Source: CADEED01 sp020442965
GTDB lineage: Bacteria > Pseudomonadota > Gammaproteobacteria > Steroidobacterales > Steroidobacteraceae
Direction of reading: 5' to 3'
NCBI GenBank assembly: GCA_041395525.1
Contig: JAWLAH010000003.1
Span: 62,001-126,000, forward strand
DNA: 64,000 nt
How positions within the stretch are numbered: the first letter of the stretch is position 1; each line of letters begins with the position of its first letter. The notes beneath the pieces are model-generated. The model was given only the letters and a program-made list of their open reading frames with translations. It ran no database searches and was not told where the DNA came from. Made by a program: the position numbers and the translations under genes. Positions 34,165 through 41,770 of this stretch are shown piece by piece.

Positions 34165-37100
34165 ACCCACCCATTCCGGATTGTGACCAGCGCCCGACTT
34201 GTCGCTGATGTCCTGGGGCGTCGGATTCAAGTTCATGTACCAGATGTTGGACGCACCCGCGGCGGTCGACTTCGGCGCATTGATCTCTGCACCCACGTCG
34301 CCGACCGACAGCAGAGTCGAATACACCTGAATGCCGCGCAGGACGCCGTTCATGACCTCATAGGACGGCGACCAGGGCGCATCGCCGAAGGTCAGCGCCG
34401 GATGCGGTGGCATCACGTTGCCGTAGTTCACGCTCTCCGTGCGCCGGATCACGCGCGAGGTGTTAGGCCAGTCCCAATAGTACTCATGATGCTTGCCGGA
34501 ACCGTCCGACCAGACTCGCAGAACCTGCGTATACCATACGTCGTAGACCACGAACTCCGGGCTCAGGAAATCATTGGCGCCGACGGAAATCTCCCACTTG
34601 TGGTCCGTGCCGTTCGGTGCCGGCTGCGGATACGGATGCGCGCCGTAATAGGAATTGGAATCGCCACCGTCCCAGCCGAAGTCGCCGTCGTTGCCCCAGA
34701 AGAACGCGGTGTAGTAGCCGGCCTGCCGACGCGGGTTGACGCGCCAGATATAGGTTGCTGGATAAATAGCCAACGGATTGGTGAAGCGGAATCGCACCGT
34801 GCTGCTCGTCGATGCGCTGCCCTGAAAGTCGAGGCCGGCCGTGCCGCCTGCCGCGGCACCACCACCCGTCACCGTAACGGCAGCGCTGCCCGTAGCAGTG
34901 CCGCCGGCACCGGTGCAGCTCAGCGTGAAATTGTTGTTAGTCGCCGTCAACGCACCGGTGTTCGCACTACCCGAGGTGGCACGGCTGCCGCTCCAGGCGC
35001 CGCTCGCTACACAGCTCGATGCATCGGTGGAAGACCATGTGAGCGTAGAACTGCTGCCGCTCGTGACGGACGTCGGGTTCGCCGAAATGTTCAGCGTCGG
35101 CGCTTTGACGACGGTATTGACCGCCACGGTAGTCGCCTCGGTGGTCGTGCCGCCGGCGCCGGTGCAGGCCAGCGCAAAGGTATTGCTGGGACTCGTGAGT
35201 GCACCAGTGTTGACATTACCGGAGGTCGAGCGAGGGCCGCTCCATGCACCACTCGCGGTGCAGTTCGTCGCGTTGGTCGACGACCAGCTGATCGTCGCGC
35301 TACCGCCTGTGTCGACGCTGGTCGGATTGGCGGAGATCGACACGGTCGGCGCGGACGGCGGTGGCACATTCACCGCTACGTTCGCGCTCTGACTGGCCGA
35401 ACCGCCGGCACCCGTGCACGTGAGTGTGAAGGTGTTGTTAGTGGATGTCAGCGCACCGGTGCTCGCGCTGCCCGAGGTGGCTCGACTGCCGCTCCAACCG
35501 CCGCTGGCGGTGCACGCGTTGGTATTGATCGATGACCAGCTGAGCGTGGCGCTGGCGCCGCTATTCACGGTGCTGGGATTCGCCGAGATCGAGACGGTCG
35601 GAGCAGGAGGCGGAGCATTGACCGTGACATTGGCGGTCTGACTCGCCGATCCGCCAGCGCCGCTACAAGTGAGCGTAAAACGGTTGGTGGCGGCGGTCAG
35701 CGCACCCGAACTGGCGCTACCCGATGTGGGTCGACTGCCGCTCCAGCCGCCGCTGGCGGTGCAGCCGGTCGCATTGTTGGAAGACCACTGCAACATCGAA
35801 CTGGCACCGCTGTCTACGCTGCCCGGATTCGCGCTGAGCGACACGGTCGGCGCCGGTGGTGGCGGTGGCGCATTGACGGTGACGGCGGCACTCTGGCTGA
35901 CTGAACCGCCCGCCCCACCGCAGGTCAGGGTGAACGTATTGTTAGCGGTCAGGGCGCCCGTGCTGGCGCTGCCAACCGCAGGACGGCTGCCACTCCAGCC
36001 ACCGCTCGCCTGGCAACCATCGGCGTTGCTCGACGACCAGTTGAGCGTCGCAGCAGAACCGGAAATAACGCTGCTTGGGCTGGCGGTGAGAGTGACTGTT
36101 GGAGCCGGTGGCGGCGGCGCGTCGACCATGACACTCGCGCTCTGGCTGGCGGATCCGCCGTCTCCGGTACAGGTCAGCGTGAACGTATTGTTAGTCGCCG
36201 TCAGCGCGCCGCTGCTGGCACTGCCACTGAGTGCCCGGCTGCCGCTCCAGGCGCCGCTCGCGCTGCACGCCGTCGCATTCGCGGACGTCCAGTTGAGCGT
36301 GGCCACGCTACCGCGACTGACAGTCGCCGGGTTTGCGGTGAGGGTCACGGTCGGCGCCGGCGTCGGTGCCGGGGCTGCGGTCACCATCACGTTGGCGCTT
36401 TGGCTGGCTGATCCGCCGGCACCGCTGCAGCTCAGTGTAAACGTGTTGTTAGTGGCGGTCAGCCCGCCCGTGCTGGCGCTCCCGGAGACCGGTCGGCTGC
36501 CACTCCAGGCGCCGCTCGCAAGACAGCTGGTGGCGTTGGTGGAGGACCAGTTGAGCGTGGAGCCGCCACCGCTAGCGACCGTGTCTGGATTGCTGGTCAA
36601 GGTTACGGTTGGCGCAGGCGGTGGCGGTGGCGCATCGACTGTCACGTTCGCAGTTTTGCTCGCAGATCCGCCATTGCCCTCGCACGTCAGGTTGAAACTG
36701 TTGTTCGCGTCGGTAAGCGGGCCTGTGCTGACCGTTCCCGCTGTCGGCTGACTGCCGCTCCAGGCGCCCGATGCGCTACAGCCCGTCGCGTTGGTCGTAG
36801 ACCATGTCAGCGTCGCACTCTTGCCACGTGCCACGGTGGCGGGATTGGCCGTCAGTGTGACTGTCGGTGCGGCCGGCGGCTTCGGCACTACCACGGCCGC
36901 GCCCGTCACGAGCACCATGACGTTACGATTGGAATCACCGCCCGCACCTGTGCACGTCAGCGCGAACGCATTTTCCGGCGCGGTCAGTGGCTCCGAAACA
37001 GCCACACCGGCGACGGACTGAGCGCCGCTCCATGCGCCACTTGCCACGCAGGCGGTTGCGCCCACTGCATTCCAGGTCAGTGTAACGACTCCGCCTTCGC

Positions 37101-37527
37101 TCACGGTCTTTGGCACCACAGACAGAGTGATCAATGGCGGCGGCGCGATTTGCGGTTCATCGACGACGACCGTCAAGGCCTCACTGTCCGAACCGCCAGG
37201 ACCGGCACAGGCCAAACCGAAGGTGTTGCTGCCAGCGACTAGCGGTGGGCTGGTGATCGTGCCCGAGGTATCCTGAAAACCACTCCACGCGCCCGTCGCG
37301 GTACAAATTGTCGCGCGCGAAGCAGACCAGGTCAGTTGCACCGTACGACCTGGCCGCACTTTGTTCTGGTCGGCCTGCAGCGTTACCTTCGGCGCAGCGG
37401 CAGTGTCATGCTTTATGTCCTCATTACTGAACTTCGCATCGCATCCTGTTAGTACGATGGACATCGACAGCAGCGCGAGTGCCGCGAAATGTCGGCGCGG
37501 CGAGCGCAGAATAGTTTCGACAAGCAT
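34132..37527 (-). CDS. Large lipoprotein with ten Ig-like repeats and a C-terminal domain
   Basis: 1131 aa. A signal with lipobox VLTGC gives lipid-anchored Cys29. About residues 45-895 are ten repeats of about 84 residues, each of the form APTVTLTANPxTV, TLxWSSTNATxC, ASGAWSGS, and FTLTCTGAGG, an Ig-like beta-sandwich with one conserved Cys pair per repeat. From about residue 897 a different domain follows, rich in Trp and Tyr (YTAFFWGNDGDFGWDGG, VYDVWYTQVLRVWSDGSG, WYMNLNPTPQD); it looks like a lectin- or glycanase-like beta fold that I cannot name. Likely a stalk displaying a binding domain at the cell surface. The 3' end overlaps the RND gene by 33 bases. Confidence 0.82.
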   Translation of the reverse strand: MLVETILRSPRRHFAALALLSMSIVLTGCDAKFSNEDIKHDTAAAPKVTLQADQNKVRPGRTVQLTWSASRATICTATGAWSGFQDTSGTITSPPLVAGSNTFGLACAGPGGSDSEALTVVVDEPQIAPPPLITLSVVPKTVSEGGVVTLTWNAVGATACVASGAWSGAQSVAGVAVSEPLTAPENAFALTCTGAGGDSNRNVMVLVTGAAVVVPKPPAAPTVTLTANPATVARGKSATLTWSTTNATGCSASGAWSGSQPTAGTVSTGPLTDANNSFNLTCEGNGGSASKTANVTVDAPPPPPAPTVTLTSNPDTVASGGGSTLNWSSTNATSCLASGAWSGSRPVSGSASTGGLTATNNTFTLSCSGAGGSASQSANVMVTAAPAPTPAPTVTLTANPATVSRGSVATLNWTSANATACSASGAWSGSRALSGSASSGALTATNNTFTLTCTGDGGSASQSASVMVDAPPPPAPTVTLTASPSSVISGSAATLNWSSSNADGCQASGGWSGSRPAVGSASTGALTANNTFTLTCGGAGGSVSQSAAVTVNAPPPPPAPTVSLSANPGSVDSGASSMLQWSSNNATGCTASGGWSGSRPTSGSASSGALTAATNRFTLTCSGAGGSASQTANVTVNAPPPAPTVSISANPSTVNSGASATLSWSSINTNACTASGGWSGSRATSGSASTGALTSTNNTFTLTCTGAGGSASQSANVAVNVPPPSAPTVSISANPTSVDTGGSATISWSSTNATNCTASGAWSGPRSTSGNVNTGALTSPSNTFALACTGAGGTTTEATTVAVNTVVKAPTLNISANPTSVTSGSSSTLTWSSTDASSCVASGAWSGSRATSGSANTGALTATNNNFTLSCTGAGGTATGSAAVTVTGGGAAAGGTAGLDFQGSASTSSTVRFRFTNPLAIYPATYIWRVNPRRQAGYYTAFFWGNDGDFGWDGGDSNSYYGAHPYPQPAPNGTDHKWEISVGANDFLSPEFVVYDVWYTQVLRVWSDGSGKHHEYYWDWPNTSRVIRRTESVNYGNVMPPHPALTFGDAPWSPSYEVMNGVLRGIQVYSTLLSVGDVGAEINAPKSTAAGASNIWYMNLNPTPQDISDKSGAGHNPEWVGSGRPRLWSGQ
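34860..37400 (-). repeat. Ten tandem ~250-bp coding repeats
   Basis: The Ig-like modules of the lipoprotein form diverged tandem repeats about 250 bases long. Central copies (about 35400-36700) are the most alike, as shown by shared TGGAGCGGCAGC and GCATTGACGG-type segments. Such arrays expand and contract by recombination and are prone to assembly collapse. Confidence 0.8.
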
Positions 37528-37818
37528 GGTCAGGCACCCACTTCACGTCAGCAGTCACTAAGGAAGCGCGCAGCCGCGCGCAAGCGTGATGATTTGGCCA
37601 CCATGTGACGGCTGTCGCAATACCTGCGGGCGTACGCAAATGGCGACAAAGGGCAGATTCGAGTGCTAACTGAGACAGCGCGCACGCATTGCTAGCCCAT
37701 GTTTGCGAGTCTGTGACGAGCGTCTGAAAAAGCAGTCGGTCGTGCCGAAATTCGTGCTACTCCCGGTAACATAACCTCGCTGATCTGTCCTCAGACGGCG
37801 ACAGTGAGCGGTGCTTGC
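37528..37818. other. Intergenic region without a gene
   Basis: 291 bases between the start of the Ig-repeat lipoprotein gene and the 3' end of the YciI gene. I see no conserved frame or convincing promoter; the leftward promoter of the lipoprotein must lie here. Confidence 0.4.
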
Positions 37819-38163
37819 TCACCAGATCTTGCCGCCTATGTAACGTCCTGCGGCCGGGAGAAACGGCTGATAGCGTATCTCGCCAAATGCTCCAGCCTGG
37901 TAGTACGGATCATTCTCGATCAACTCGTGCGCACGTGCTTCGTTCGTTGTTGCGAGAATGTACAAACTGCCGATCACGCGCATTCCGGCAGGATCGTACA
38001 GCGGCCCGGCAACGTTCACTTCGTGCATCACGGTCTCGATGTACTTGAGATGATCGGCCGTGGCGACCGCGCGCGCCTGCTCGCCGTTCGGCCCATCGAG
38101 ACAGAGTATGACGAAGCCGGTGCCGGGGTATTTCTCGTGCACAGGGACTGCCTGTTTGCTCAT
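37819..38163 (-). CDS. YciI-family protein
   Basis: 114 aa from ATG 38163. The fold is a small dimeric ferredoxin-like barrel: TGFVILCLDGPNGEQARAVA, RAVATADHLKYIETVMHEV, VAGPLYDPAGMRVIGSLYIL and ARAHELIENDPYYQAGAF. The conserved His in ADHLKYI and Asp in ENDPY match YciI proteins, whose role is mostly unknown though some relatives are chlorohydrolases or dehydratases. A longer upstream frame exists but is unsupported. Divergent from the antiporter with 129 bases between. Confidence 0.82.
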   Translation of the reverse strand: MSKQAVPVHEKYPGTGFVILCLDGPNGEQARAVATADHLKYIETVMHEVNVAGPLYDPAGMRVIGSLYILATTNEARAHELIENDPYYQAGAFGEIRYQPFLPAAGRYIGGKIW

Positions 38164-38292
38164 CTTGGGTGACTCGCCGAGGCCCTCGCACGTTGGCGAG
38201 TAACCCTCGAAAGATAGCCGGACTTCAGCCACAATGCCACGCCGCAGCACCGCCGCCACGGCTTTTCGCAACGTCAATTCGCAGGACCAGTC

Positions 38293-39531
38293 ATGCTCGA
38301 CATCGCCGCAGCCTGTCTCGTCGTCACCGCGCTGCTGGCGTACATCAACCATCGTTTCATCGGTCTGCCGACCACGATCGGCGTGATGGTAACGGCGCTC
38401 GCGTTCTCGCTCGCGCTCGTCGCACTCGATGCAGCTGGCATCGCGACCGAACTGCACGATTACGAGGAATCGTTCCTGCGCTCGATCGATTTTTCCGAAG
38501 TACTCATGCAGGGCATGCTGTCGCTGCTGCTGTTCGCCGGTGCCTTGCATGTGGATCTGAGCGAGCTACGCGCATACCGTTGGCAGGTCGGCGCACTTGC
38601 GCTGGTCGGAACGGCGCTCTCCACCGCAATCGTCGGCGGCGGCATGTGGCTGCTCCTGCCGCTCGCGGGATTCGCGGTCCCGCTGCTCTACTGTCTGTTG
38701 TTCGGCGCTTTGATTTCACCGACCGATCCGATCGCGGTCATGAGCATCCTCAAGTCCGCGCGTGCACCGAAAAATCTGGAACTGGTGATTTCCGGTGAGT
38801 CACTCTTCAATGACGGAGTCGGTGTTGTCCTGTTCTCGATACTGTTAGCCACGCTGGCGAGTGGTGTGACGCCGACCATGGGACAAGCGTTCGAATTGCT
38901 GCTTCATGAAGCGGGTGGCGGCATTCTGTTCGGACTCGTCGTCGGCTATATCCTGTTCCTGATGCTACGCAGTATCGACAGCTACGTAGTCGAGGTCATG
39001 TTGACGCTGGCGGCGGTCTTAGGCGGATATGCGCTGGCGAGCACGCTGCATATCTCCGGTCCGCTCGCGATGGTGGTAGTTGGCCTGATGATCGGTAATC
39101 ACGGCCGCGCGCGCGCAATGTCGGATACTACGCGGCGCTATCTGGATATGTTTTGGGAATTGGTCGATGACATCCTGAACGCTGTGCTGTTCGTGCTGAT
39201 TGGAATGGAAGTCATACTGATCAAGCTTTCCTGGAGCGTATTGTTGGCGGCGAGCGTCGCGATTCTGGTCACCCTGCTGGCTCGATTGCTCACCGTTGGC
39301 CTGCCGGTAGCGGCGTTCACGGCCACGTTCAAACTCCCGAAGGGCGCGTGGAAAGTGCTGACTTGGGGTGGGCTGCGCGGCGGAATCTCGGTCGCACTGG
39401 CGCTCTCGTTGCCCCCCGGCTCCGAGCGCGACGTGGTGCTCGCGCTCACCTATTGCGTCGTGTTGTTCTCAATTCTCGTGCAAGGCCTCACGATCGGCAA
39501 GGTGACGCGCGCCGCCGTTCGCAACGCCTGA
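38293..39531 (+). CDS. CPA1-type Na+/H+ antiporter (NhaP-like)
   Basis: 412 aa, about 12 helices. The ion-binding motif is FGALISPTDPIAVMSILK, followed by ISGESLFNDGVGVVLFS; the conserved Asp and Glu of NhaP proteins are both present. WGGLRGGISVALALSLP near the C-terminus is also typical. Exchanges Na+ or K+ for protons in pH and salt homeostasis. Single gene with a terminator hairpin just after the stop. Confidence 0.92.
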   Translation: MLDIAAACLVVTALLAYINHRFIGLPTTIGVMVTALAFSLALVALDAAGIATELHDYEESFLRSIDFSEVLMQGMLSLLLFAGALHVDLSELRAYRWQVGALALVGTALSTAIVGGGMWLLLPLAGFAVPLLYCLLFGALISPTDPIAVMSILKSARAPKNLELVISGESLFNDGVGVVLFSILLATLASGVTPTMGQAFELLLHEAGGGILFGLVVGYILFLMLRSIDSYVVEVMLTLAAVLGGYALASTLHISGPLAMVVVGLMIGNHGRARAMSDTTRRYLDMFWELVDDILNAVLFVLIGMEVILIKLSWSVLLAASVAILVTLLARLLTVGLPVAAFTATFKLPKGAWKVLTWGGLRGGISVALALSLPPGSERDVVLALTYCVVLFSILVQGLTIGKVTRAAVRNA

Positions 39532-39538
39532 CAAAGAA

Positions 39539-39569
39539 ACGGCGGGCCACGTAGCTTGCGGCCCGCCGT
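39539..39569. terminator. Terminator hairpin between antiporter and ahpD
   Basis: A perfect 10-bp stem ACGGCGGGCC (39539-39548) with GGCCCGCCGT (39560-39569) sits between convergent genes. Leftward it is followed by TTCTTTG, so it fits ahpD best and may serve both directions. Confidence 0.75.
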
Positions 39570-39581
39570 GCCACGCATGCA

Positions 39582-40151
39582 CTAGGCGGCCGCGACTTGC
39601 ATCTCGCGCGAGTCGTCAGTACCGGTTTCCATCGCGAGCACGGCCGCCGCAGCATGCACGGCCGCCGCGATGCGCACCGCGCTTTGAATCGCTTCACGTG
39701 ACACCTCATGCTGCCGCAACTTCCGCTCATGCGACGTGATGCACGACCCGCAGCCGTTGACGGCTGACACGGCGAGCGACAGCAATTCGAAGTCGAGCTT
39801 GTCGATCCCCGGATTGGCCATCACGTTCATTCGCAGCCGCGCCGGCATGCTCTGGTACTCCGCATCCTCAACTAAATGTAAGAAGCGGTAGTACACATTG
39901 TTCATGCCCATGATCGCCGCGGCGGCTTTCGCGCCGGTGACATCGGCGGCGCTCAGATGAGCCGCCGACAACGCCTCGATCTGCCGGGCGAGTGCCACGT
40001 TGCGCGAAGCAATTGCCGTGGCTAGCGCCACTAACCAGATCTGCCTCTCCGCCAGACCTGGTGCGCCCTGCTGGGTCAGGACACTACCGAGGTTCAACCG
40101 GATGTCGCGAGCATAGTCGGGAATAGCGTCACGAATGCTGTCGAGATTCAT
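39582..40151 (-). CDS. ahpD: AhpD-like alkylhydroperoxidase
   Basis: 189 aa. The redox motif SAVNGCGSCITSHERKLRQH contains Cys134, Cys137 and His141, as in AhpD, a member of the carboxymuconolactone decarboxylase fold. AhpD recycles oxidised AhpC, replacing the AhpF of enterobacteria; adjacency to ahpC (4 bases apart) and to OxyR supports this. Start ATG 40151. Confidence 0.93.
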   Translation of the reverse strand: MNLDSIRDAIPDYARDIRLNLGSVLTQQGAPGLAERQIWLVALATAIASRNVALARQIEALSAAHLSAADVTGAKAAAAIMGMNNVYYRFLHLVEDAEYQSMPARLRMNVMANPGIDKLDFELLSLAVSAVNGCGSCITSHERKLRQHEVSREAIQSAVRIAAAVHAAAAVLAMETGTDDSREMQVAAA

Positions 40152-40155
40152 GATT

Positions 40156-40695
40156 TCAAGCCGCCTTCAGGGTTTCGTCACCCTGCTTCCAATTGCAAGG
40201 ACAGAGCTCATCGGTCTGCAGCGCGTCCAGCACCCGCAGGACTTCGTCCGGGCTACGCCCAACGTTCAGATCCGTGACGTACACGAACCGGATGACGCCT
40301 TCCGGATCGACTATGTACGCCGCGCGCTGTGCAACGCCCGCCGCGGGGTCGAGGATGCCGAGTGCCTGCGACAGCTCACGTTTGATGTCCGACAGCATCG
40401 GAAACGGCAGATTGCGCAGCTCGTCCTTCGCCGAACGCCAGGCGTGATGCACGAACTCGCTATCGATCGAAACACCAAGAATCTGCGCGTCACGCGCCTT
40501 GAATTCCTTGTCCAGCTTGCCGAATGCGGCGATTTCCGTCGGGCAAACGAACGTGAAGTCCTTCGGCCAGAAGAACACGACTTGCCATTTTCCCTTGAAG
40601 GTCTGATTGTCGAAGGCTTGAAACGCCTTGCTCAAGTCGTTCGACACGACACCGGTAAGGGAGTACTGCGGAAATCTCTGTCCAATGCCTAACAT
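40156..40695 (-). CDS. ahpC: AhpC, 2-Cys peroxiredoxin
   Basis: 179 aa. The peroxidatic Cys51 is in FFWPKDFTFVCPTEIAAFGK; the C-terminal DELCPCNWKQGD (Cys165 and Cys167) provides the resolving thiol, and this CxC ending is shared with AhpD-dependent AhpC proteins. It reduces hydrogen peroxide and organic peroxides. Divergent from oxyR, with the OxyR box in the 117-base gap. Confidence 0.95.
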   Translation of the reverse strand: MLGIGQRFPQYSLTGVVSNDLSKAFQAFDNQTFKGKWQVVFFWPKDFTFVCPTEIAAFGKLDKEFKARDAQILGVSIDSEFVHHAWRSAKDELRNLPFPMLSDIKRELSQALGILDPAAGVAQRAAYIVDPEGVIRFVYVTDLNVGRSPDEVLRVLDALQTDELCPCNWKQGDETLKAA

Positions 40696-40761
40696 GATCG
40701 TCTCCTGTTCAGATCAATAATGCTCAGGCAGTAGCGTAGCGTTGGAGGCGTCGACAATCCA

Positions 40762-40798
40762 ATCGATTGATTCTATAATGTCAATAGGTTTTCTCTAT
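40762..40798. promoter_or_regulatory. OxyR box between ahpC and oxyR
   Basis: ATCG-N7-CTAT-N7-ATAG-N7-CTAT runs from 40762 to 40798, matching the four-tetramer OxyR motif (ATAG-N7-CTAT-N7-ATAG-N7-CTAT) at 15 of 16 conserved bases with exact spacing. It is 15 bases before the oxyR start and 67 bases from the ahpC start, suiting activation of ahpCD and autorepression of oxyR. Confidence 0.88.
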
Positions 40799-40812
40799 CA
40801 TTGTAGTGACCG

Positions 40813-41715
40813 ATGGTCGCACTCAAACTCCAGGATCTGCGCTACCTCGTGGCCGTCGCCGACACGAACCATTTTGGTCGCGCGGCCGAACAGTGTTTCG
40901 TGAGCCAGCCCACCCTGTCTGCGCAGCTCAAGAAGCTCGAGGCCAGTCTCGGCGTGCAATTGATCGAACGTTCATCGAAGCGCGTGTCACTCACGCCGAC
41001 CGGCGCCGCGGTCGTCACGCGCGCTCGTCAGATGCTCGATGCCAGTGGCGAGATTGTCGCGCTTGCCCGCAGCAGTCGCGATCCGCTCGCAGGACAGCTC
41101 AGAGTGGCCCTCATACCGACCGTCGGACCCTACCTACTGCCGCGCGTCGCCGCCCGGATTCGCAAGAGCCTGCCACGGTTGGAACTCATGCTGTATGAGT
41201 ATCGAACAGAACCCATGCTGACGAAGCTGCACGCCGGTGAGCTCGATGTCGGTATCCTCGCGTTGCCGGTGGATCTCAATGGACTCGAGGCGCGCGAGCT
41301 GTATCGCGAGCCCTTCGTCGTGGCCATGCCGGCTCATCATGCGCTCAGCAAGCGAACGACCATTCGGGTCGACGACCTGGAGGGGGAGACTCTGCTGCTG
41401 CTCGAAGATGGCCACTGCCTGCGCGATCAGGCACTCGAAGTATGCAGCCACTCAGCCGTCACCGAGAAGCAGGACTTCCGCGCCACCAGCCTCGAGACAC
41501 TGCGTCAAATGGTCGCCGCCGGCTCGGGCATCACCTTACTACCCGAACTCGCCAGCCGCGGCGTGTATGGCGGCTCGCGCGGCGTCAACGTACGGCCATT
41601 CGCCAGACCTGCGCCCACGCGCACCGTCGGCGCCGTGTGGCGCAAGTCGAGCGCGCGCAAACCGGCGATCGCGGCGTTGCTGCGCGAGATCGCGGCGCAT
41701 GCGTTCACGAACTAG
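40813..41715 (+). CDS. oxyR: OxyR peroxide-sensing LysR regulator
   Basis: 300 aa. The N-terminal winged helix (LRYLVAVADTNHFGRAAEQC, QPTLSAQLKKLEASLGVQLI) is of the LysR type. The sensor pair is Cys202 and Cys211 in LLEDGHCLRDQALEVC, with the same 9-residue spacing as E. coli Cys199/Cys208. Oxidation forms the disulfide that activates transcription. Divergent from ahpC-ahpD with a clear OxyR box. Confidence 0.95.
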   Translation: MVALKLQDLRYLVAVADTNHFGRAAEQCFVSQPTLSAQLKKLEASLGVQLIERSSKRVSLTPTGAAVVTRARQMLDASGEIVALARSSRDPLAGQLRVALIPTVGPYLLPRVAARIRKSLPRLELMLYEYRTEPMLTKLHAGELDVGILALPVDLNGLEARELYREPFVVAMPAHHALSKRTTIRVDDLEGETLLLLEDGHCLRDQALEVCSHSAVTEKQDFRATSLETLRQMVAAGSGITLLPELASRGVYGGSRGVNVRPFARPAPTRTVGAVWRKSSARKPAIAALLREIAAHAFTN

Positions 41716-41770
41716 CAAGTGAGTCGGCCAGGCAGCGAGGCCCGGTCAAGCTGTCTGGCATACTGAGTAC

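Noticed and set aside
34183..36751. Long open frames antisense to the Ig-repeat lipoprotein (450 and 360 codons).
   Set aside because: They mirror the repeat composition, have no ribosome sites or family motifs, and the sense frame is a coherent lipoprotein.
34860..37400. Regular repeats resembling an array.
   Set aside because: Unit length of about 250 bases in frame with a protein and no short repeat/spacer structure; not CRISPR.
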